Source: Callaeas wilsoni (lineage: Eukaryota > Chordata > Aves > Passeriformes > Callaeidae). Taken from it: DNA of 64,000 nucleotides. Position numbers and translations under genes: made by a program. Below, piece after piece: positions 39,890 to 51,800 of this stretch. The stretch covers positions 124,001-188,000 of the forward strand of contig VWPU01017411.1 of assembly GCA_013398955.1 (NCBI GenBank). The letters are read 5' to 3'. The notes under the pieces are model-generated. The model saw only the letters and a program-made list of their open reading frames with translations. It searched no databases and was not told the origin of the DNA. The first letter of the stretch is position 1, and each line of letters starts with the position of its first letter.

Positions 39890-40450
39890 GTTGTCCCCAC
39901 ACAACCTCTTAAGCTTTGTCTATCCCTTTTGGCCTAACAACCTTGGAGACCCCTTACCCATTTCACTGAACCACAGCCCACGGCTGTTATCACTCCAAAG
40001 ATCCAGTTCCTGGTTATTTCTAATTTCCCATATCCATTTTGAATCAGAGTTTCACAAAACTTCCCAGTGCATACCGGACTACCCATCCTCTTTGACCCAA
40101 AAAGCTATCTAGAGCACCACCTAACTCTGAGTTTCCTCAGTTCTTCCAGCCTTCTGCTCCAAACCTCCTTCTGCCTAAACCCCCCAACTTCCCTGCTCTT
40201 CCATCCCAGGCTCTCCACAATCATCCCTCACCACTCCATGGTCAGGAACCCCAAATGCTGATCTTCTGGCAGTGATGGCTGCTCAGCTCTCCATCTTTGG
40301 ACCCTTCACCTCTGCTTGAACTCTCTGCCAACATCTGCACCCGCTGCAATGAGCCTCCGTGAGACTTTGAGCCCACCTTCCCTCACTACAGCACCTCCTC
40401 CCTTACCGCTCCCCCAGAGGGAATGACCCAGCTCCTGCATCTCACAGGGA
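39890..40450. other. Pyrimidine-biased intronic segment
   Basis: Over about 560 bp the plus strand is markedly C/T-rich (runs such as CCCCCCAACTTCCCTGCTCT near 40180), unlike the A/T-balanced flanks. Open frames at 39891-40112 and 40067-40261 reflect this composition. No LTR ends, tail or target duplication was identified. Confidence 0.5.
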
Positions 40451-43400
40451 TTTCTAAAACCTAAATACAGGCTGCAGTTCCCAGAAATGTACTTTAAAAG
40501 GATGCAAAGAACAAAAGGTAAGATCTATTTTAGGAAAACCAGATGCATTTAGACCCTGTATTTCCTTACTTTTACTCTACAATTAGATCTGGAACTTTCT
40601 TTTTTATAGGATTTGGAAAATAAAACTGGAGAAAATGCACATTTAATTTTTTTCCTTCCTCCCGCCCCTTGCCTCAGACAACAAAGAGAGCATTTTAAGG
40701 TTTATTTTCCTCTCTTTAGTTCTGTATTTGTGAAGAAGGTGGGGGAGGTGAAAGGCAACTAAGACCCAAAGAATTAGAGGTTACTTGTTCTTCTTTGTAA
40801 ATAATTGCCGTGCCATTGACTGCCCTGAAACCCAGCTGCCTGCTGACAGACTGCTGTATCAGCAAAACTCTCTCTTGTTTTGCGGGAGGCTTTAAAGTCA
40901 TGATGGGTGGAATACAAGGCTGAGTACAAAAACTCACTACCAGTTCTTGATAGCACACAGTTGCTTTTCAAATTAAAACATTTTTTTTCCTTTCCACTTA
41001 CACCAGGGGTGTTAACTCAGTGGTGCTTGCTTATCCATTCTTCCTTTCTCATGGAGGATGCAGAGTTCTTACTGAACCATTTTTTTCTTCCCATTGAGAT
41101 CTATCATTGCAATGAGAATGCAGGTTATTTGATTAACCAGTTTATTAAACCTATTTTCACCTTGGAAAAAGACACTTTGTTCTCCTCTATTTATAGCACA
41201 CTAAGGCACTGTGCAGATACAGTTATAGATCAACACCTTATTAATCCAATTTTTGTGATGAAACAGCTGTGAGGAAGTGTGAGGAAGTACAAGGACCTCA
41301 CAGGTAACAAAACCCTGCTAGGTGCCTCATTTAGACCTTTTCCTATTCAAAATAATCCTTGTTCTGGTACAGGAACACTTGTGTGCTTCCTTGTAAGCTG
41401 TACATGTTAATTTTCCTCCTAGCCTCACCTTGCTGCCAGTGTTAAAGACTTGAACAAAAAACCCAGCAGAGCTTACTGCAGTAGAAGTACGTTGTGTGTT
41501 TGAAAAGCTACTGAGCGGAACTGAACAAGTAGGAGATTTTGTTTTCCCGTCATGCAGAGCTTTAAATGCTAGAATAAAGCAAGATGGAAACCTGGTCTGG
41601 ACTATTGTTCAGCAAAGGTCACTGATTTTTCAACAAGTGGTCACTGCAAACTGCCCAGTAAATCCAGCTAGGGATAGCACACAACTTCAAGTAAGCCTGA
41701 AAGCCTTCACTAGCATAGCTCAGATGGTGGAGGATCTACTGCACTCCTAGAGAAGATGCTGTAGTGGCTGATAGCACACATCACTCTCTTCTGGTCAGAA
41801 CCGGTCTTTCAACAGGAAGAGTAAGGGCTCTCTAATATCACTAGAACAATTTTCTAAATTTATGGTCTCCAAATCACACTGTGCCTGTGGGCTTCCCAGC
41901 AGGGGTTCAGAGATGCAGTGAGGTAGGAGTCAGAGCGGGGAAGGAATTATTTATTAAATTTACAATATCATTTATATATTCTAGTTCCATAAAGCAATTG
42001 AACAGTGTTCACACTTCTCCTAGGGTGATTGGTCAAAATCTCAGACACCCACTTAGAAATGTTTTTTCCTAATATAATGTACACAAGGTCAGAAGATACC
42101 AGATATGAATGCTATTTACAAAAACCCTATCTATAGTTTACATAGATTACACAGCAAAGGAAAAGTTCTCACAGAATGAATGCAAGAAGAGAAAATTTCC
42201 CTGCTAACAGCATTTCAGCATCCACATGTGCCCATTTTTTAATGGACAATCTGAGCTGTTTTTCCAGCTAAATCAGCAATAGTGTGAGGCTCTTCTCTCT
42301 TCAATTATCCCCATTTCATGGGAGTTCAGAAGGTGTGCAAGTGTGAATACAATCCAGCTTGCTGTTCTGGCCTGATTCTTCAGTGCTAGTGTGAACAAAT
42401 GGCAACATAGCACTTCATGCTCAAGGTAAGCTCTGTTCCTCTGATGTAAAGAGAGAGAAATTTATTTCTTAAATATTAACTCTCACTCTGAGAGAAAAAA
42501 AACACCTCCATTGTCACTGTGCAAAAGTAAGCATTGAGGGTCTCTGTACACCAAAGAAATTCCTTTTGACTACATCCAAAGGAGGATGTCTTTTGCAATG
42601 AATTACTTTAGCTGAAAATAAACAGCATTTCCAATGAGAAAAGACACTGATGTGAATTTGATGATGAGGGAAGTGTTGGAGATGATCACAAAACCTTGCT
42701 TAGGCCAATGGATGCTTTGTGTTATTTGGCTGAGAGAGGTTGTGCCTCTCCACCCATCTGTCCTCCTGCATCCAACCTAACTACCACCCCATTGCCATCA
42801 TAACCATACCCAATGCTGCCTCCTTCGTAAGGCCAGCAGCAGCAGCCAGCTCACAAGTGGGCCTTGCAAAGGAGGGAGGATGTATGTAAAACACGTTCTG
42901 TGGAGACACAGAATCAGCACTGGCAATGAACTTTGTAATTTTCAAAGATCCCCTTAAAGACTGAGCATTAAGTTCCTGTGATATTGCATGAAAACTTGGC
43001 TTTTATTCAATGGGGAGAAAATGTTTCCAGCGTTCATGGCAGCCAACAAAATCTTGAAGACATTAACTGCAAGCGCCTCAAAGACTCAAAACCTATACTG
43101 CAAATGCAAAGTAAGGGTTTTAATTTTTTTGTTTGTACTTTCATATCTGTTAAAAAAAACCTCCATGGGCCTAAGGAGATAAAAGAGAGAGGGTATGTGG
43201 GGTTTTTGGATGTTTTCAGAGGGAGACAGTAAGCGTATTATGAAGCAGCTGCCTTGACTGACAGTCTCTTGCCCACCTGGAGGAGAGGACCTGCTGGGAG
43301 CTTTCCATGCCCTCCTCAAAGAAAGCCAGGTAGAACGCAGCAGTAGCAGGAGGGGTTTGGATGAAACTCTCTCCCCTTTGATTCCTGTGGTTTGTGCAGA

Positions 43401-44348
43401 ACTCCTGCAAAGTTGAAAAGCACTGGGGAAGACTGTGTGGTTTTCTGCCAGAGCACAGCTTGGGAATTCAGGGGTCTTTTTCTGTTCCTGGTTTTTGGTC
43501 ACAGGAGTAACAGTGCTGCTGTCCGCCTTTCATCTCATGGTCATGGTCACTGGTTTCCCTGACACCAGGACATGGGGTGTGTGCGTGTGGTGTTGCTCGA
43601 GAGAATGGAGAAAAAGGCTCTGTGGTTGTCCCCTCCCTACCCTTCCCATCAGCAGTACTCACTGCAGCATTACAAGACGAAAAATAGACCTTCAGCCCCC
43701 GCCCTCCAGGCCTTCACTCTGTCCTCTGCAAAAGAGTCCACAGTGCCTCTCAGGAGCAAGTGAGAGATCAGTGGGGATGACTGAATGCTCCGTGCTTTTG
43801 ATCCAACAAACTCTGCCATGGTCATGCTTAGATAAGCACAGGGAAAAATACTGTCAATTTTCCACTGAATTTCAGAATGTGCTACATTTTTACTAGCATC
43901 TTGTTTGCTTGAATATGTTTATTTTTATCCCTCAGGCAAATATTTCTGCCTCCTGTGAACCTTTTATGTAAATCAACAGAGGCATTTGGCAAGCCATATC
44001 AAAACTGCAGCTTTACATATCACTGAAGCAGAAAATAAATGGAAATAATTACTGATGCCTCCAAATACAGATTTGTTTCAAAATGAAACGCGTAGCTTAG
44101 AGAGGGTGGGCAGTATATATCTAATGATTTCCTGTTAGCTTACATAGCATTGGCTCAGACATTTTTATTTCATTCCAGGATGTGTTTTTTCCCTCTTTTG
44201 GGGGAGATCAAGGAGAGATAGTGGCTGTTTGTTTGCTCATTTTAACCATATTGAACAGAATCAGATCTTCAGTTACTTAATAAACTACTTCCCAACAGGA
44301 AGCTTATGTGTTGCTGCAGAAGTCATTTACATAATTCTGACACTGAAC

Positions 44349-44416
44349 AAAAAAAAAACCCAACCAACTAACCAATTAAAAATCCCCCAAAACTCAACCA
44401 AAAAAAAAAAAAAAAA
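44349..44416. repeat. A-rich / AAC-rich low-complexity tract
   Basis: Two poly(A) runs (about 44349-44358 and 44400-44416) flank an AACC/CAAAA-rich stretch. Confidence 0.85.
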
Positions 44417-45398
44417 GAGATATGGCATTAACTGTTCTGCTTCACAAAATCTCCCATCATGGCAGCGTAACAATACTCCAGCTTGTAAAGCTCTGCTGTG
44501 CTTTAATGACTGGAGAAATGCAGGGGAAAAGTCAGCTCATGACTGAAAATACAAAAAGGTAGAACAAAAAGAAAAAGATGAATAATTTTCAAGTTGGTGG
44601 TTTGATGCATTTAGCATGTACAAACAGCATTTTGAATTTTTTAAAGGTTGCAAGATCTGCTTCACATGCAACAATAGCTGAATGGCAAAGAAATCAGAAG
44701 GCTTGAAAGTCTTCACCTATGTCACATCTTCCAAAGCTGTCCCTGCTGAGGTGACAGGTTTCTCAAAAGGATGTAATCTACACAGAAATCAACAGATGTT
44801 TCACTGTTAGTGAAATGTTCCTGCCAAGAGTTATTTCACATCTTCTTCTAGTGTGCCAACCCGCCCAGAGCCAAGAGACCTGTGTTGAAAACACAGCCTC
44901 TGGGGCCTGGGGAGAGGTGGCATGAAGCTGCTCTCTGGGCTTGGACACCACCTCCTAAATATACAGAACAAAGGAGACAACGATTTTTTGTGTGTGGTTA
45001 CCACAATCAGGTTAGTTATGCTGGTGACATAACTGAGCATTCACTGCACTGAAATCCTTGATCACTTGCCCTGTTTATGCCAGAGGCACGGATATTTACT
45101 GACCAGTCCAGGGCAATTTGAGTAGACTCAGATCTGAGATACTGCTCTGAGAGGAAACCGCAGCCTGACAACTAACTGCTTGGAAGTGCCTTTAATTCAT
45201 GTATTTATTTTCAACAACATGAATATCCAATGAAACACTCTGCTGTTAAAAGCTAATTTCTGAAAATCATGTTCTGATGTTATTACAGAATTTGTACTAT
45301 GTAAAATTTCCGATTAAAAAAAAAAAATCATTAGAGGACTAATTTGCAAAATCTCCTACAAGCATGCAAGCTTATTTCCTGACTCTCTCTCCTTCTCT

Positions 45399-45401
45399 TT
45401 T

Positions 45402-45473
<72 letters not shown>

Positions 45474-45475
45474 TC
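45399..45475. repeat. (TTTC)n microsatellite
   Basis: About 19 uninterrupted TTTC units. On the minus strand this is a GAAA tract and gives artificial lysine/glutamate-rich frames; on the plus strand serine/phenylalanine/leucine-rich frames. Likely highly polymorphic. Confidence 0.97.
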
Positions 45476-45845
45476 CCTGGCATCTTACAGATGTACTTTC
45501 TGCATTAGCTTTAAAGAAAAGGAATGCGCTACTACAAAGGATTGGGTTTTTTTCCCTTTTATTTCCTATATACACGCACAAAGCTGGGCAATCCTTAGAG
45601 GTAGATACCAAATAAATTTACTCAAGCTAATAGCAATGTTCGCTTATTTTGTTAGTTTAACAAACATTCCTGAGCTAATTTGCCTAGAATATCTTTGCAA
45701 AACAAACAAGCTTAAAGTAATGTAAGCAGTCAAAATGAAATACTTCAAACATTTGAATTAATTTTATCACAGATGGCAGGAATTTACTAGTAAGGTTATT
45801 TATACGTTATTTATACGTTTTCAGGCAATACTGTTCAGGCCTAAC

Positions 45846-45866
45846 TTGTCTCTGGAATAGAGACAA
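45846..45866. repeat. Perfect short hairpin
   Basis: An 8-bp stem TTGTCTCT/AGAGACAA with a 5-nt GGAAT loop. It is isolated, not followed by a T-run and not long enough for a microRNA precursor. Confidence 0.5.
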
Positions 45867-48800
45867 ATCTAAGTTATTTTCATTGTCTTTTAAGACAGTT
45901 CAAATGGAATTTATTTGCCTTTCTCACTCAGCAAACTGGGTAAGAGGTCTAGCTCTTTAAAAGCTGTTGTTCCAGCTTCAGAGTAGAGAGGCTATAAAAC
46001 GGGGGTGCTTCATTAAAATACCATAGCTGGCACCTCTCAGAGGCACAGGAAAGGAATATGCACTGAGTAAGTAACACATTATAAATTATAATTGAGATTC
46101 AATTCTCCCAGGGAGAAGAGAAGGTAACTTGTCATTTGAAGTGTTGTGAGTTTCTGAGAGTGGACCAGGAGTTTAGAGGGTATAATGATATCATTAAGAA
46201 ATGCCCTTGCGAAGCAAGCAAAATTATACTGTGCTGTTTCTTGAAAACCACAGGAACTCTTTATTGTTCTGTCAGCAGCAGTTCAAAGGGCTATGTGACC
46301 CCATTAACATTCATTCAGGCATGTATAACAAATTGGAGGGGGCAAACTTCTTGAATAGTTAATTATATTTTGCGTGTTTGAATACCTAACACTGTTAGCT
46401 ATGAGAGCTCAGCACCATAGAATACACACCTTGCACACCTGGTTTACCTCACAGCTTTATTTTTCTTTTAATATTTAGAGGAGAAAGCAGTATCAAAGGT
46501 AGAGAAAGAGTTAGGATGTTGGAAAGTGGGAAAAGTAGATAATGGCTAGCTGATTTGATGGCTGTGGTTGAAATGCTCTGGTATTCGCAGTCCTTCCATG
46601 AGCAGCAATTGTTATTACATGACCAGAAAACCCTTTGAACTCACATATCCGTGTCAGATAGGAATATGTGGGGTTATACACTATAAACATAATCTAGAAT
46701 CTTGCGGGGAAGCCGAGTTGATCTCATTTTCAATAAGACACAGCTCTTCTGGCCAAACTGTTTATTTATTTGTGTGTAAGAAGTTGACCATGGAGCTCTT
46801 TCACACACAGTGGCAAATGACTACAGCCCCTATGCTGCAGTGATCATTGACTCAGCTTAAGCAAAGACAGTGGCCAGCAACAGAAACTGAAGTTTGCCTG
46901 GTTGCTTTGGAATGCAAATGTTTATCTTTTTTTTTTTAGAGAGAATGATTGGTAGATACTGTCTCCAATGTTAGCAGGAAGCCCATTCACAGTGATTCAT
47001 TAAGTCAGAAGCTTTATCTGTACCAATTAATTAATTTCAGTTACACTACAGATTCAGGAATCCTTATCTCTTTAGGACTGTCTCCTAGCAGCTTTCCTCG
47101 CACTTAGCAGTGAGATTGATAAATTATATGATAAAGGCAAGGACCATCACAAAGAGTTTAATGTTGTCTGTGCTATACTAAGGAGGTGTTGTTTCCTCAG
47201 AATTCAGGTTCTCTGTACTTCTAAATGACTTCATACAAAGTTAGGATTGTCAGTGGAACTCTTCATGAAACTTCACACAGAAGTTGGACTAGGACCCTTT
47301 GTAACTGCTGCAGATGTCCATTTACATAAGCATTCCCACCAAGCCACAGGAAACCATTGCTTCCAGACACTGGGCACATATGCTACTGAGCACACTTACT
47401 AATTCAAAGCTGCTTCTAAACTCTCTTGGAAAAGAGAATAATAAAATTTATCTTACTCTATAAACCTAGGCAAGCTTGCATTCTATTTTCGGTTCATTGA
47501 AATTTCTGTTGTTTTCCTCTGTAATTCTTACACAGCAATCAGGTATTTTGCTCATCATATATTCATACTTCTGCCTTTCTTCTGAAAAACTGTCAATCTA
47601 ATGACCTAAGTGTATCTGCAATTTGAAGAATATTTGCATTGTAATTGTACTCGTGTTAGCTATCTTTTTTCTTAGCTGCATTTCTATTGCATGTAGACTG
47701 GAGTTGGTCAGAAAGCCTCCTCTGAAATGGAAATTATTTTTGTTACCCTTTGGCCTTGCTTTAAACTGGTTCCACTACAAACAGTTTGAAACAGTGGGAG
47801 TGTGCACAGAGTGAAAATCAGAATGTACATTTGAATGGTTTAGTGGTCTAATATTTGTCTACCAGAAAGGGATGAACAACACATCCTGAAACAGTCATAG
47901 GTAGTTTTGAATTACAGGGAAGTATCGGTACTGGACGAATTTACACTGAAATGATTTTTTTCCTAGGAAAATGCCCATTTGTTGAAACCAAAGCTTAGTG
48001 GGGGCCAAGGGGTAGAGATGAGGGGAGAAGGAAGTAGGCTGAATATTTCTCTTGGTGTTTTCAACTCTCCTTGGAAGACTGCAGTGTTTGAGGTTGACAT
48101 TTTTGCATCAAGAAACCCTTGCTATTCAGGAATGCTTGTTCAAGTGTAAGGTTCTACATGGTTAAGAAGAGACATCATAAAAATATTTAAGAACAAAAGA
48201 GAGTTCTTCGAGATCACTAGGCCAATGTTCTAATTAAAGTACAAAATTTCCTAAAAGCGCTGAGACATTGAGGAACATTGTCTGCAAGCCTAGAAAACTC
48301 CCTTGAAGTGGAAAATCGCTTTCTACCATGGTGCAATAGGGGTGGAATTACAGCCTCCATCAAGACAATGGTAAAAGTTCCATTTGCATCAGCTGGGACT
48401 TCACCTCAAACTTACTAAAAGCATTGCAGTCTCTTTTGACCATGTTGATCATACACATATTTGCCATACAAATATGTATGATCATATAAGGTTTGAGGAA
48501 TTTAAAAGTTCCTTTGTTGAGGAGGAGATAATAATTAGAGGAGGCTTTAAAGAGAATTGTTATGTGTGTAGAAAAGTTCTAGTTTTCTGCACATAATCAA
48601 GTCAAACAACAAGTAGGCAAATGTTTTTAAAAATTATTGCCTTTCTGCAGAATTTTAAAGTGTTTCTGACTGCAGCCTTTTGTTAAAAACTTGAACCAGA
48701 AATTACCTTGTTTAGAGGAGCAGAATGAACACGGAGTCCTGCCAAGAGCCCTCTCCTGCACCTGTGTGAGCTGAGCTGCTGGGTCTTCCAGAGCAGCAGT

Positions 48801-51800
48801 CAGGGACCCGCAGCCAGTTCCGCTGATGCAGCACATCCTTGAAGGCATGTGCTAAAGCCAGGGCTGTGAGCCAGAGGTTTAAAGGAACAGCTGATCTTAT
48901 ACTGCCACAGCTGTCTTCCCAAGGGACATGAATTTCAGCCCTGCAGTTGTTAGTGAAGGCTCCAGCATGAGTCTTCTCCTAGAGAGAGCCAAGTCCTTAT
49001 TTACGTGTGCTGAGGGGATAATCTATGCCATCATCTATGACTATACAGTCATATTAGAGTGATGACTCCTCCTGCTCTGACTCCCTCCATCTCCCTATCC
49101 TCATGTGCCTCCATTGCCACCCCACATCTCCAACAAAATAGTACCCGTTCCAACTCTGTTGTCACATAGCTCTCACTGAACTGCCACTATTCCTGGCTCT
49201 TTCTGATCTAGTCTTGTATATGCAATCCCTTTTATATTTTTGCATAATCACTGTGTATATTTGTCACAGCAAGAAATTACCTGTAGTAAACACTCTCTTC
49301 AGGAAGCATTCATTCATTTCCCATACAAAAAAGGAGAAAGCTTTTGCAATTGTAAAAGAAGTGAAACAAATATTACAGATGCATTCACTACTGAAATTCC
49401 CTGGAATTATGAAGGACAGGGATAACGTAAATTAATGCAAGTACATTGCAGCAGGTTCACATCTTATGAGAGGAAGAAACATTCAACATACAACATGATC
49501 TATTTATGCATATGTTGGTGGGAAGGTTTGAGTATGACTGGTGTTAGCTCTAGGCTACTTTTTCACTGTCTACCACTAAGAAACAGCTACTTTCTGTTCT
49601 AGCAGACTTACTGCAATAAGCTTTCACATTTCCTTGCTGGGACTGAAAGTGTTTTCTTCCTTTCTAATGCTTATCAGCAACTTGGTGTGATCTTTATTAA
49701 AATGTAATAACTGGCATAAAAAAAGACTTTCCATTTAACATATGCAGCTTGTCCTTTACTCACAGCCAAAAGCCCCAAAGCATCCAAATGATAAACATGG
49801 CAGCGGTGATCAATTCTACTAAGCAGTTAATTCCAGTTTTCAAGGGAAAAATGTGAGTCTACAGCCTACTATCCTTTTCTTTTTCCTTGTTCCAGTCAAC
49901 TCCCTAGAAATGATAGACACACAATGAGCATAGGCCTTCTCTTGAAGAGAGCAAAGTCTGTTTATCTACCTTTTTTTAAATATAAAATGAGTCAATCCCT
50001 CTTCTCATCTCCTTTAATTTCAAAGGCTCCCTCACTGGCAGCTCAGAGTATTCACAACAGCTGCTGGAGACAGATAGCAGGAGCATTTCTGGAATGATTC
50101 AAACTGACCTTCTCTCGATGGATACTAAATGCTCATCGTTTGCTGTGGCTTCATGCTCAGCCATCCAACACAGGTCTCTAACATGAAGCACATTCTAATA
50201 TTGAGGGAAAAGGTAACTCAGTAAACAGGTTTGGGAACTTTTGAGGCAGCCTATAATAAGAAAAATTGGTATGCTTTTTATGTGTGTATATATTGCAAAT
50301 TATTTCATTCAAGTACCTGTGTAAATATGCTGTCTGATGTCTCATATGAGCAGTGGATTTAAAATCAAGAAAGTTTTTTTGCTACATATGTTTAGGAAAC
50401 AGAATATCCAATTGCATCTTACAGCATCTGATAAATTCTGATCTCTAGGTACTTTGCAGTTTCTGAAGATCATTAGAACTTGAAGCTGTCTTGTTTTAGG
50501 AACAGTTCAACCATTCTTACTGGGAGGAGGTCTCTGTTTCCTTCACAGATCAGATTTGTAGGTGCCCTTCTGTAGGTTAACACGTTTATATAGCTCATAC
50601 TGCCTCTATGAACATAAGCTGAAGTTACTAGCAGATCTTCAAGGGTTACTAACAGGGACTCTTGTTTGAGAAGCTGCAGCATGCCTTTTGGACATATGAA
50701 CACACTGTGATTACAACACGAGAACATCCTGCTTTTATATTCTGAGGAAACTGCATGTCCTCTGGTAGGACACTACTAAAGGAACAGCTATCCATCTTCA
50801 AGGACCCAGCCTAGAATATCCCCTTTTCTTCAATTTCCTTATCCTGGGGAAGATAATGACAAGACTTTTGCAAAAATCCAAAATCTAAGTATTTCCCTGA
50901 TTTTTTACAAGCCCTTAAATTCTGGACATAAATAAGCAAAAAATGTCTGCCTTCAAGAAGGTTTCTTTCTAACAGGGAAAGGGAAAGAGGGACAGATTCT
51001 CAGCTGCCACAGATCATCATTTCTCTGCAGATGTGCACAGAAGCCCAGCCAGTTACACTGTCCCAGCAACTCGCCTCAGCTCTCTGCTCACTTTTATCAA
51101 TGTGAAAGACTGAGGAGAAGCCAAACAATCTAATGAGCAGCTTTTGAATCTGCGGTCAGTCTCCCAGAGATAAAGTGTTAAATTTACACTTAGGGGCTTT
51201 TTATATGAGGTGCTAAGGTTTTTTTGGCTTGTCCTTGTCCAAGCCAGTGGATACATGAGCCTATACATGGTTGTCTTTGTCTAGCTCCTGTCACTGAGGA
51301 TTTTATCTGTTCTGACTTCGGTAGGCAATGACAGAGAGGTCTATCTTTCTGTTAATATGACCTGTTATAAATAACAGTGGAGACATAATATCATCATAGT
51401 ATATTTATAGCATAGGCAGACTTAACCTTACACTACAGAGTTCTACAGAAAGGCTGTGTGTTCTTCAGCTTGTTACAATGAGAATTCTCACTCATTTTAA
51501 ATTTTCAAGTAGCAGCAGTGTTATGTTCAGAAACTCTGTGGAAGGAAGGGCTTTATCTTATACTTAGTATGCATGGCATCTTAAAGCCTACATCCTTCAC
51601 GTGACTCAAAGAGTTCCACTGGAAGTACTTATTCAGTCAAAGAGATCACATTTACCTCGGGTTTCAGAGTACAAGTGTGTTAAAGCAAGGAAAGAGGAGT
51701 CAGTTCCTTGCTCCAGTGTCTGGGCTGGTGAAAGAGACATCAAGTTTTCAGGGCAGAGGACTTGGCGAAGTCTCCGAACGTGCAAGAACTGCCTGGATTC

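Larger units (their letters stand above)
25217..44348. other. CLVS1 intron stretch, mostly featureless
   Basis: AT-rich intron. Named items are a 23-bp degenerate tandem duplication (26514-26559), two possible fragments of one old unnamed repeat (about 30301-30379 and 33715-33760), a perfect short hairpin near 36431-36451 (CCCTCAGGG/CCCTGAGGG), a pyrimidine-biased segment (39890-40450) and another short C-rich stretch at 42740-42830. Open frames at 27492-28046 and 43435-43896 show no known motif and have compositions expected of chance translation. Confidence 0.65.

Noticed and set aside
43086..43896. Overlapping open frames of 138 and 153 codons on opposite strands
   Set aside because: No motif; opposite-strand overlap in a modestly GC-rich segment is typical of chance.
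45364..45615. Open frames with SFFLSFFL or KERKKERK repeats
   Set aside because: Translation of the (TTTC)n microsatellite.
45993..45999. TATAAAA with G-rich flank, and a short open frame at 46136-46354
   Set aside because: No other promoter feature, no CpG enrichment, and the frame has no recognisable features; single TATA matches are common in AT-rich introns.
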